Assembly: GCF_964275005.1 (NCBI RefSeq)
Contig: NC_092702.1
Coordinates: forward strand, 7,178,330-7,242,329
Origin: Diadema setosum
Lineage: Eukaryota > Echinodermata > Echinoidea > Diadematoida > Diadematidae
Length of the DNA: 64,000 bases
Direction: 5' to 3'
In this document: in pieces, positions 55,201 to 64,000 of the stretch
Numbering within the stretch: position 1 is the first letter of the stretch
How the letters are laid out: each line of letters starts with the position of its first letter
Made by a program: the position numbers and the translations under genes
The notes under the pieces: model-generated
The model's database searches: none
What the model was told of the DNA's origin: nothing
What the model saw: only the letters and a program-made list of their open reading frames with translations

Positions 55201-57026
55201 GGGATCACTCTTTATTGTGAGTGAAACAAAAGGGGGATTTAAAACTCAGTGCCAACAACTAAGGTCAAAAAGGAGGGATTATCCCTAAGATGGAGGTCAA
55301 ACACTGCATATCCTTCAAAGGCATTTTATTCATGACCATGTCAGAGTCTCAAAGCTTCTGATAATGGTTTTCTTGTACACTTTCACATAAAAGGTACCTG
55401 ATGGGAGGAAAATGGAGGGCAACTCCGGACAGGAAAAAGGAGACTACACAAACTGTCTAAAGATACAGATTTGTGCTCCCAAAGTTTGAAGATAGCAAAA
55501 CCATGTACATCTGTCAAAAAGCATCAGCAAATCAGCCTTGTTACTCCAAGAATGTATAGTTTCATGCCTTGAGGAACATGAAACCATGACTTTTGCAAGC
55601 TTTCTGATGTTTGGGTCCTATTTGACACATCAGGAATTAAGAGTGTTGAGGTAAGTTTTATTAATAAAATCAATTACATTATTGTTTTGGGTATTTTTTT
55701 TTTAGAGTAACTTCTATCTTTACAAAAAGGATAGATTCTGTTGTATGATTCACTCTATAAAGTGATGTACTTTACAACAATAGATATCTTTACATCTCAA
55801 TCCCTTCTTTCACATGATTGTCAGGTTAAAAACCAAATCAGGAATTTTTACATGATGTAAGGTAGAAGCATAATAAGCTAAAATCCTGTCCCATGGGTAA
55901 AATAGATTAGCCAGCTGTTAAAGCTAAAGATGTAAGAATAACAAAAGGGGGAGGGGGTAAAAAAGGAAGAAATAAAGCAAGTTTGGTGTGAGGTATCATA
56001 CCTTTGATCATCAGAGCTAAGGGGAGGGTACTCCATCTCATCAAGTGTTAGCACAAAGGGTTTCCTGGCTCCTTCATCATCGCTACCCTTTCGTCTATCG
56101 CTCGACCAACGATGGGACTTCCTGAAGGAAAATAATAGAAGGAATGAAAGCTTGGGGCAAGGCTAGTTGGTTCTGACACACAACTAATATTACGCAGATG
56201 AAGGCGCAAATATTCATATGTAAATGACGCGCCTCAAACACAACAACATTTGATACACTTTTGACTACCTACACTAGTACAACAAATAGAACATTTTACA
56301 TATGTCTCGGAAGCCATTTCAGGAAAACAGTGTACGGTAACAATGTTAGATGTCGATGTCCTTTTTGGGAATTTAGAATATGCTTGTAATCATTAGCTGC
56401 ATTTTATTTATGCTTTAATACTGTACACAGAACCCTTTGAAATTTTTTGGAATAAATTGTATAAATTGCAAATAAAATGCTAAACTATACCTCATTTGGT
56501 AAGCCGTATACAGTATCACACATTTGTGGGTTTTTCTGTGTCTTTTCTTTTTTAATTTTTATGCTGACCTGTTGCATTTGTCAGTCCTGCTGCTAGATCG
56601 GTGCCAGCTTGTCTGGTTTGTTTCTCCTCTCTCCCTATCATCGTGGCGAGATCGCTTGTCTCTCCGCCCTCGGCCTCCGCGATCGTTCCTTTCAGAGTCA
56701 CTCCTAAAATCGAGGCGGTCCTCCCGCCTCTGCTGCTCAGGTCTGTTATTTTCCTTTGACCTAAAAATGGATACGATTCCATGAAATAAATTATGCCGTA
56801 CACAAAACAAAATGGCAATGTAGAGGACATGTATGCCAACAAAGCATCATACATGTATTATGGCCATGGCATAGAGGATCAATCTTGCTGCCGAATTCTT
56901 TGGGACTTTTAATACACTCACTCCCTTCTCTTGTCGTTGTATGGTTGAGGGGTCTAGATATCGCGCACGAAAATTTGAAATGCTCTTTGTAGGAGCCGTT
57001 CCATTTATTTGTTTCATTTGCGCCAT
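51677..57026 (-). CDS. SLBP: Histone RNA hairpin-binding protein, SLBP (7 exons)
   Basis: SLBP binds the stem-loop at the 3' end of replication-dependent histone mRNAs. It acts in their processing in the nucleus and their translation and stability in the cytoplasm. Exons on the minus strand are 57026-56922, 56753-56569, 56121-56002, 54826-54638, 54095-53970, 53092-52940 and 52283-51677, about 494 residues, with phases that all fit. The RNA-binding domain spans exons 5-6: [20 protein letters not shown], then [20 protein letters not shown], then [12 protein letters not shown]. The Thr of TPNK, which is phosphorylated in the human protein, is present. Exon 4 has [11 protein letters not shown], matching the conserved DWASAVEEDE region, preceded by an HTPSR site. 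The C-terminus has [10 protein letters not shown], like the vertebrate tail. The protein is much longer than human SLBP (270 residues), with a charged R/D/E-rich N-terminal part and a Ser/Thr-rich tail. It is convergent with ZDHHC16. Confidence 0.95.
52940..53092 (-). CDS. SLBP: SLBP exon 6 (second half of RNA-binding domain)
   Basis: Acceptor TGCAG|GAAG and donor GCAAC|GTACGT. Encodes [20 protein letters not shown] and [19 protein letters not shown], the most conserved part of the family. Confidence 0.97.
53970..54095 (-). CDS. SLBP: SLBP exon 5 (first half of RNA-binding domain)
   Basis: Acceptor CACAG|GGAAG and donor AAGAG|GTAAGC. Encodes [20 protein letters not shown] and [19 protein letters not shown], the N-terminal half of the SLBP RNA-binding domain. 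Confidence 0.96.
54181..54509 (+). mobile_element. tRNA-derived SINE in SLBP intron 4
   Basis: The head has an A-box-like TGGCTCAGTCGG (from about 54190) and a perfect B box GGTTCGATTCC (54234-54244) at tRNA-like spacing, followed by a body of about 250 bases unrelated to tRNA. It ends near a CAACAAACAAAC tail. ACTTTAAG before and AACTTTGTG after are only weak candidates for a target duplication. It is antisense to SLBP. Confidence 0.8.
54638..54826 (-). CDS. SLBP: SLBP exon 4 (DWASxVEE region)
   Basis: Acceptor GGTAG|CCC and donor AACAA|GTGAGA. Encodes HTPSRIPSK, then [19 protein letters not shown] and [11 protein letters not shown], which aligns with human SDWASAVEEDE...RYKRKLL. Confidence 0.94.
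54962..54984. repeat. Poly-A tract
   Basis: A run of about 20 A in SLBP intron 3. No element boundary could be assigned. Confidence 0.7.
56002..56121 (-). CDS. SLBP: SLBP exon 3
   Basis: Acceptor TTCAG|GAAG and donor CAAAG|GTATGA. Encodes [20 protein letters not shown] and then [19 protein letters not shown]. Phases match both neighbours. Confidence 0.88.
56569..56753 (-). CDS. SLBP: SLBP exon 2 (R/D/E-rich)
   Basis: Encodes [16 protein letters not shown], then [15 protein letters not shown], ending CNR with donor CAG|GTCAGC. It is highly charged and probably disordered. The 5' border may instead be 56760. Confidence 0.75.
56922..57026 (-). CDS. SLBP: SLBP exon 1 (predicted start)
   Basis: ATG at 57026 opens 35 codons ([14 protein letters not shown]...) to a strong donor GGA|GTGAGT, phase 0. 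This phase fits exon 2 only if the acceptor at 56754 is used rather than the nearby TTTTAG at 56761, so the exon 1/2 junction is tentative. A Met at 57054 in another frame does not fit either acceptor. Confidence 0.55.
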
Positions 57027-58783
57027 CTAGTGTTGAACATAAGAAAAGACACATGTTGGTTGCTAGGGAGAGACAGGAGAGGCGAGGTGCCAGGGTAAGA
57101 AAAGAGCTTGAGTAGTGAAGTGAAGACTTGCTGTTACAGAGATAGGCAGGAAAAGAGTCATGAAGAGCAGAAGGTAGAGAACCAGAGGTAGGGGTGGAAA
57201 CCTACAAGTTTCCTTTAACCTCTCATTGCCCACGTTGTTTTTCCATTGCTCATATTGTGTGATATTTGCCACTTGGTTTGGATCAAAATAAAAGGAAGGG
57301 AACTGTTCATTTGACCGCCAGATGAGATCCAAATCTGTGATTACTATGAGTATCACTGCGTGTGTCGCATGTGAGTACGACAATCAACGGTGTGGTGCAC
57401 GATGATCAGTGTGTTGGTGCGCAGTACAGCTAGCTATTAGAGGTTTAGGATGCTGGTACATAGCACGGAACAAACATCGATGTCAGTATATGGGAGCGTG
57501 TAAAGTGCCTGTAGGCGTGTGGCTGTTAAGTACGGCGAATACCCCCCTACCGTCTGTGACTGTGTGAATATGATACAACGTCGAGAGTGAAAGGAACAGC
57601 TGAAAGGAAGGATGAATCGATGATGTGTATTTAATGGTGGACAACATGTACACAAGATCACACATAGGACCTCGGCGCGTACATTTCTTAGTTAAAGGAA
57701 ACTTTGGTTAGCTGTTCAGCTACACAGTTCATGAGTTAAAGGGACAGGTCTACTAGTAACTACGATTTTAAGTCGGATATTGAGGATCAGAACTGCCAGA
57801 AATCTACATTTCAACTCTCAACGAGTCAAGGCATTTACGATGACAGCATAACGTTGGTCACTACCCACCCTCGACGGTCTAACAGAGTAACATTATATTG
57901 AGGCGAGTTCAACTGGAGCCAACACAGAGTCAGATGCAACAAATGGAATGACAATAATGGCAATGGTTTCAGCGTTTGGATTTGCTAAGTGAACTGCGAG
58001 TATGAGTGTGACTGTGAGTACTTACAGGCGCTAGAATTTATACAATGCAGTGTACACTCCGCTCTGTTGGATAAAGGCAGGCATACCGGTACTTCTTTTG
58101 AAATATCATCGTATTCTATCCAGAACAGAACTAGGTACCGATACACTATACACAGGGTAGAACCTAGCTAATAAAATGAGTTCAAAGTACCAAGGAGAAG
58201 GATATGAGACTAGACGTGTGTCTGGATATGGTATCTGAATCTATATCTGGTATTTGACTACAAGACCCAAGAACTGTACACTCTAGTCAGATGTAACGTT
58301 AAACCTACAGCATATTGTGGAATGGATTGCACTGTACAATAATAGAATTTAAATGAACAAATGAGAAAGATGACTAGAGAAATGCAAACCAAGGCACATA
58401 AATATGGAACAGAATTAGCCTTGAAAGAGGATCATGGTCATAGAGGCAAGGCTACGCAATGAGGAACAGCTACTGGATTGCATAAGAAGTACAATGTAGG
58501 TAGAAGACAGGATCAGACTTCAAACGAATAGGAAGGAGGAGGACCATCTACAATATAAAGCAAGATTGGAAGAAGGTTCTACCGGTAGTTGTGAAAGTAA
58601 ATTGAGAACTTTGCAATACAGAAGGAAGAGGTAGCAGATGAAGGATAAGCATCTCACTCATCAGGTCTGCATTCAGAGGCAGGATCACTAGTAGGAAGGA
58701 CGTGAGAGGCTTTCTCATCTAGAACCTACACTGTACATTGTATTTGATTTCACACACTGGTAAGCTTTGTTGGAGATACACAA
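57027..58783. other. SLBP promoter region, then probable 5' LTR and leader of the BEL/Pao element
   Basis: The left part (about 57027-57400) should hold the SLBP promoter (minus strand). The right part should hold the 5' LTR and primer-binding site of the retrotransposon. I cannot set the LTR borders because the 3' LTR lies outside the window. An AATAAA at 58169-58174 could be an LTR signal but is unproven. Confidence 0.4.
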
Positions 58784-60649
58784 ATGGATGAACCGATTCC
58801 AAGTTCAAAGTTATTAGATGGTTCACTGCAACCAAGTGTTGTTCTTCGGAGCATGGATCCATGGATGCCAGTAGATTCAGATTTCCCTGGGACAAATTTA
58901 GAGACTGAGGAGTCACACGGAGCAATGCTGCCCCCAACAAAGTGTGATGAGGTACATGCTATGGATAGTGTGTCACAAGCATCAGGTAATTCAAAGACCA
59001 GCGTGACCAGTGTGCTCATGGAGGCTGCTGGGAGGAAGGCAGAACTGATGGTGAAGTTGGAAGGTTTGAAGAGGAGACAGGCCCTCGAAAGGGAGGAACA
59101 AGAGCTGCTAAGGAGAAAGGAACAAATGGAAGTTGAAATAGAACTTGCTGCAGCTACTGCAAAAGCAGACGCCATGAAGCAGTTTGAAGGACCATTTCCT
59201 CGAGCCTTTAATCCCATTCCGGCTACACCAGTGCAAGTTCATAGCCAGACACCAAACCCAATCACAGGCAGTCCTGCAGAAGGAGATTCAAGAGCAGACA
59301 TAAATGCGGCCAGTCACTTGACAGAGGTACAGATGCAGCAAAATCAACTCACACAGCTTCTGTTGGAGTGTCATATGAAGTCATCATTACCACAGAGGAA
59401 TGTGCAACCCTTTGATGGAAATCCCATGTATTTCCACAGTTTCATGAGGGCATTTGAACATGTGATTGAATCCAAGACTACCGATAATTCAGACAGGTTG
59501 TACTTCTTGGAACAGTACACAAGAGGTGAGGCTAATGAAGTTGTGAGGAGCTGTATGTATGGCGACAACCATCAGCAGGCTTTTATCAAGGCAAAGGCAT
59601 TGTTGGGGAAGAAGTTTGGTAATAAGCATCAGGTCCTCGACAGAATGATGAAGAAAGCTGAAGCTTGGCCAAACGTGAAGAATGAGGATGCTGAAGGATT
59701 ACAGAGCTACTCACTGTTTGTGACCGAGCTGAGCAATCTGGCCAAAGACTTGCAGCTTGAACAAGAAATCAATCATACACAGCACATTAAGATGGTGATA
59801 TCCAAGCTGCCATTCAAGCTTAGAGACAAATGGAGGTACACTGTCGACACCATACAGGAAGTACATGAAGAACCCCTGACATTTGCTGACGTGGTGCGTT
59901 TCGTGAGTAGGCAATCACGAATTGTGAACAACCCATTGTATGGTGATATAACAGGAACACCGAAGTCAGGCGAGGGACGTGCTAACCTATCCAAGGCTAC
60001 TCCTTCAAAACCAAGGCAGAGTTTCAGCACTGTTCTAAAGAATGATGAAAGGAAGAAGTGCTTGTATTGTAACAAGGACAATCATCACCTGACAGACTGC
60101 CGAATCTTCACCAAGAAGCCCCATGATCAGAAGGTGCAATTTTGTCGCACGAAGGGTTTATGCTTTGCTTGTCTCCGAGGATCTCATTTCTCCAAGGACT
60201 GTAAAGAAAGGTTGAAATGTGAGCTGTGTCAAAATAATCATCCTACAGTGCTACATAGGAATCCAGCACACTCAGATGAGAGGAAGTCTGAAGCTCAGAG
60301 CCAGGTAGAGAATGCTGAATCGGAAACGACTCAAAGGAAAGAAAGGGAATCTGACACTGGAGTGCAGTCAACAAGGAATGGAGAAGGAACACGAGTTGTG
60401 GAGAACCATACTTGCTCGATGACGAATCGTGGAGTAACAATGGATGCACAGCCAGCCATTATTCCTGTGGTGGTGCGATCAAGGGCAACTGGCAGAGAAG
60501 TAAACACATATGCCTTCATTGACAGTGGCAGCAATGGGACATTCTGCACTGAAGCACTGAAGGAGAAGTTGCAGGTTAAAGGAAAGTCAAGGATGATACA
60601 TCTGCAAACCATGACTGATGAGAAGGTGGTACGAACACGTATTACATGA
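58784..60649 (+). CDS. BEL/Pao gag plus start of protease
   Basis: 621 codons from the ATG at 58784. Residues about 80-130 form a charged coiled coil (LKRRQALEREEQELLRRKEQ). About 200-345 is the Pao-type gag core (FDGNPMYFHSFMRAFEHVIE). Zinc motifs follow at residue 426 (CLYCNKDNHHLTDC), at 460 (CFACLRGSHFSKDC) and a third CELCQNNHPTVLH. The aspartic protease motif DSGSNGTFC begins at residue 580. The frame ends in TGA at 60647-60649, within the protease domain. The downstream pol continues in the +1 frame, so the normal product of an intact relative would be one gag-pol polyprotein. The break is more likely a small indel than a natural gag stop, since it cuts a domain. Confidence 0.92.
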   Translation: MDEPIPSSKLLDGSLQPSVVLRSMDPWMPVDSDFPGTNLETEESHGAMLPPTKCDEVHAMDSVSQASGNSKTSVTSVLMEAAGRKAELMVKLEGLKRRQALEREEQELLRRKEQMEVEIELAAATAKADAMKQFEGPFPRAFNPIPATPVQVHSQTPNPITGSPAEGDSRADINAASHLTEVQMQQNQLTQLLLECHMKSSLPQRNVQPFDGNPMYFHSFMRAFEHVIESKTTDNSDRLYFLEQYTRGEANEVVRSCMYGDNHQQAFIKAKALLGKKFGNKHQVLDRMMKKAEAWPNVKNEDAEGLQSYSLFVTELSNLAKDLQLEQEINHTQHIKMVISKLPFKLRDKWRYTVDTIQEVHEEPLTFADVVRFVSRQSRIVNNPLYGDITGTPKSGEGRANLSKATPSKPRQSFSTVLKNDERKKCLYCNKDNHHLTDCRIFTKKPHDQKVQFCRTKGLCFACLRGSHFSKDCKERLKCELCQNNHPTVLHRNPAHSDERKSEAQSQVENAESETTQRKERESDTGVQSTRNGEGTRVVENHTCSMTNRGVTMDAQPAIIPVVVRSRATGREVNTYAFIDSGSNGTFCTEALKEKLQVKGKSRMIHLQTMTDEKVVRTRIT

Positions 60650-63600
60650 TCTGGAAATATGCAACATCAACGGGAAAGATGACTTTTCCCTTCCTGAGGT
60701 CTATACAAGGGCATCTATACCCGTATCCAAGGACGATATGCCGAGAAAGGTGGATTTGGAGAAGTGGTCGTATCTACAGGAAGTAGAAATGCCAGAGATA
60801 GACGCCGAAGTGGGCATATTGATAGGAAACAATGTGCCAAAGGCATTTGAGCCCTTGCGAGTCATCAGCAGCCAAGATGGTGGGCCATTCGCGTGTCAAT
60901 CAAGATTAGGGTGGATGGTGTATGGATGTCAGAGGCATGACAATAAGAAGCGACAGTGGATCACCTCACATAGAGCTCAGGTTAAAGGCTTGGATGATAT
61001 TCAAGAGAAGTTGAGCAGTCTATACAACACAGATTTTACAGAGCTGCTGTCGAATGACAAGGAGGAGATTTCCGTAGAGGACGAGAAATTTCTGAGAGAT
61101 GTAGGAAAGACGATCAGGCTTCGTGATCAGCACTATGAGATAGGACTCCCATTCAGAAGGGAGAAAGACTTGCCAAATAACAGGCCTCTCGCCGAACAGA
61201 GACTCGAACATTTGAAAAGGAAGTTCCAAAGACAGCCTGATTTCCATCAGAAGTACAAGGAGTGCATGGAGACAACAATTCAGAACGGATACGCTGAAAA
61301 GATAGGAGAGCAGGAGTTGATAGGGACAAAAGGAAAAGTCTGGTACCTGCCACATCATGGAGTCTTGCACCCACAGAAAGGCAAACTGAGGGTAGTATAC
61401 GACTGCTCAGCACAATATCATGGAGCGTCCCTAAACCACGAACTCTTAAAGGGGCCGGACTTGACTAACAGTCTATTTGGAGTGCTGACAAGATTCAGAC
61501 TGGGAGAGGTCGCCATCATGGCTGACATAGAGGCAATGTTTTCTCAGGTCCTAGTGCCCAGGGTAGATAGAGATTTCCTGAGATTATTGTGGTGGAAGGA
61601 CGGGGACTTTCAACAGCCGTTGATCGAGTATCGTATGTGCGTACATGTGTTTGGCGCTATTTCTTCTCCATCATGCGCAAACTACGCATTGCAGAGAACG
61701 GCGGATGAGCATGTGAAGTCATCATGTAGGGATGTAGCAGAAATCATTCACCGTAACTTCTATGTTGATGATTGCTTGTATTCTACCGATTCAGTAGAAA
61801 AGGCAATTGAGACGGCAGAAGAGCTGACAAAGACATGTCAAAAGGGGGGATTTCACTTAACAAAGTGGAACAGCAACAAGAGAGAAGTCCTGGAGCAGAT
61901 CCCAGCTGAAGAGAGAGCGAAGGTTGTTAAGGATCTCAATTTTGAGGAAGGAGGAATGCCAAGCGAGAAAGCACTTGGCATGTTATGGCACACAGAAGAT
62001 GATGCTTTTGGATTTAAAATCCAGATGAAAGAACGACCACCTACTAGAAGAGGAATTCTCTCGACAGTTTGTGCTCTGTTTGACCCCATTGGATGTGTGT
62101 CTCCAGTCACATTGCAAGCAAAGCAGCTCCTACAAACATTGTGTCGGCTGGGACTAGGATGGGACGAACCTATCCCATCAGAGTTGCTGAGGAAATGGCA
62201 AACATGGCAACAGGAACTCCCACATCTGTCAGAATTCAAGATGCCTAGATGTCTAATGCCGGGGCCTTTCAGAGCAGCGAAGTCAACCACCCTCCACCAC
62301 TTTGCCGATGCCAGCGAGAAAGGTTATGGCACTGTATCGTACATCAGGACAGTGAACGACCAGGGTGAAGTAAAATGCAGCTTCCTGATGAGTAAGGCTA
62401 GAGTAGCCCCTTTGAAGCAGATTTCCATCCCTCGAATGGAGCTAACAGCTGCGACAGTCGCAGTGCGAATCAATCGGCTGGTAAAGGAGGAGCTTGGTGT
62501 ACATGTACCTGTGGATGGCACATATTTTTGGACTGATAGCATGACAGTGCTCCGGTACATCAGAAGCGAGACAGCACGGTTCAAAACATTCGTGGTGAAC
62601 AGGATCGCCGTGATTAAAGATGGATCGCGAGTGAATCAGTGGCGACATGTTGAATCTGCACTCAATCCAGCTGATTTGTGCTCTAGAGGATGCAGAGTTA
62701 CACCATTCCTCAACATGAAAATGTGGAAGGAAGGTCCAGACTTTCTTCATGCGGACGAAAGCATGTGGCCAGCGCAACCAGAGAACTTGGTCATAACAAG
62801 TACAGATGACCCAGAGCTGAAAAGGAAGATTTTGGCTTGTGATGTTGAATGTGACGAGCCATGCCTGAGGGAGACAAAGAGCACCTTTGTGACAAATGCA
62901 AAGGAACGTGATGAAACACTTGACCCTGTTGGTAGGCTGTTGTCTCACTACTCCGACTGGGTGAGTATGAGGAAGGCAGTGGCATGGATGCTGAAATTGA
63001 AAGAAATGCTGAAAATGAAAAGGAGGGGTCAGAGGGATGACACGGGTGAAGCTACAAAGCTGACTACGAAGGATATGGAAAATGCTGAGGAGGCTGTTTT
63101 CCGCTACGTCCAAGAGCAAGCATTTGCTCCAGAAATTGCAACACTGAGAGGAGAAGAGTCAAAGGTCAATGGGAAAAGAAATGGAGTAAAGAAGTCAAGC
63201 TCCATTTACAAGCTTGACCCTACACTTGACAATGACCTGCTCAGAGTTGGAGGAAGATTGAGTAAGGCAGCCTTGCCTATGGAGGCAAAACACCCATTGA
63301 TTCTGCCAAAGGGTCACCATGTGTCGGAACTCATCCTGAGAAACATTCATGTGAACTCTGGACATTGTGGGAGGAATTACATTCTCTCCAATTTACAGCA
63401 GAGGTACTACATCCCAGGTGCCAATTCAGCTGTGAGGAAAATGTTGCGAAGATGTGTCATGTGCAGACGACGCAGAGGGCAGCTGATGCAGCAAAAAATG
63501 GCAGATCTTCCAAAAGACAGAGTGATTCCAGACAAACCACCGTTTACACATGTTGGTGTGGACTATTTCGGACCAGTGGAGGTGAAGAGGGGACGCAGTA

Positions 63601-64000
63601 TGGTAAAGAGATATGGCGTGATGTTCACGTGCCTTACCATACGTGCTGTACACATCGAAAAGGCAGACTCGTTAGACACAGACTCATGTATTGCTGCAAT
63701 AAGACGTTTCCAAGCACGCAGAGGAGCGGTCAAGGAGATGAGATCTGACAATGGGACCAACTTTGTCGGCGCAGAGAGAGAACTCAGGCAGGCAATCGAG
63801 AGCTGGAACTTGGACCAGCTTAATAATGCGCTGTTACAAAGAAACATCCAATGGACTTTCAATCCACCTGGTGGATCTCATCATGGAGGAGTCTGGGAGA
63901 GACAGATTAGGACGGTGAGGCAGCTTCTTTTCTCCCTGACGAAGCAGCAAGTCATGAGTGACGAGAGCTTGCAGACGCTATTCTGTGAGGTGGAGAGTAT
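60645..64000 (+). CDS. BEL/Pao pol (protease end, RT, RNase H, integrase), partial
   Basis: The frame is open from about 60645 to the window end without a stop. It starts with the protease tail (HDLEICNING), then a Pao-type linker (GILIGNN, RLGWMVYG). Reverse transcriptase follows with KLRVVYDCSA, VAIMADIEAMFSQV and YVDD at 61761, then the A17-type region, RNase H (HHFADASEKGYG) and an HHCC-like zinc module (HVNSGHCGRNY, RRCVMCRRRRG). The integrase core has D at 63561 (GVDYFGP), D at 63747 (SDNGTNF) and E at 63897 (GGVWERQ), the last two 50 residues apart. No separate start codon is expected. Confidence 0.93.

Larger units (their letters stand above)
58784..64000 (+). mobile_element. BEL/Pao-type LTR retrotransposon, 3' end beyond the window
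   Basis: Gag-like region with a coiled coil and CCHC-type zinc motifs, aspartic protease, reverse transcriptase with YVDD, RNase H and integrase, in the order and style of BEL/Pao elements. Only one reading-frame break is seen in 5.2 kb. The integrase catalytic D, D and E are all present, so the copy is young. It lies about 1.8 kb upstream of the SLBP start codon in the opposite direction. Confidence 0.95.

Noticed and set aside
59371..62290. Several minus-strand frames of 65-145 codons in the 58.8-63 kb region
   Set aside because: They lie antisense to the intact BEL/Pao gag-pol and have no domains.
1..64000. CRISPR array, operon, phage or other prokaryotic system
   Set aside because: Repeat spacing, introns, SINE/LINE content and codon context are all eukaryotic; the tandem arrays have no unique spacers.

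Overview
This is a window of a eukaryotic (metazoan) nuclear genome. It is AT-rich and mostly non-coding, with short exons bounded by GT/AG splice sites, many simple-sequence tracts and a very high density of small transposon-derived repeats. The two host genes, the repeat style and the retrotransposon types (a CR1-type LINE with a 2A-like motif, a BEL/Pao LTR element, a tRNA-derived SINE, long fold-back MITEs) fit an invertebrate deuterostome, most likely an echinoderm. That assignment is inference, not proof.

Layout. 1-8.5 kb is accessory: a truncated CR1-type LINE 5' part (minus strand, 280-1122), a hAT-like element filled with about eight ~170-bp tandem copies (1798-3255), and a decayed LINE reverse-transcriptase 3' end running into a (TCA)n microsatellite (about 7560-8516). 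8.5-22.5 kb has no recognised gene. It holds simple repeats, fold-back MITEs and a 3.3-kb unit with perfect 42-bp terminal inverted repeats (17461-20758). 22.6-39.0 kb carries ZDHHC16 on the plus strand in seven coding exons whose phases all fit. Its introns hold many MITEs, including a four-layer nest at 35.5-37.6 kb. 39-51.6 kb is intergenic or UTR sequence with more MITEs and a 1.3-kb element carrying AGGTCA arrays. 51.7-57.0 kb carries SLBP, the histone-mRNA stem-loop binding protein, on the minus strand in seven exons, with a SINE in one intron. ZDHHC16 and SLBP are convergent. 58.8 kb to the window end is a BEL/Pao LTR retrotransposon (gag, protease, RT, RNase H, integrase) with one reading-frame break inside the protease region; its pol runs off the window.

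The two host genes are not obviously linked in function: ZDHHC16 is a membrane palmitoyltransferase and SLBP acts in histone mRNA metabolism. The most unusual content is in the repeats. At least a dozen elements are bounded by TTAA. They include an 85-bp family with five copies of identical length, several 370-490-bp fold-back elements and two larger ones. Two tandem-repeat elements carry dense direct repeats of a nuclear-receptor half site. Nothing here resembles a prokaryotic operon or a CRISPR array.
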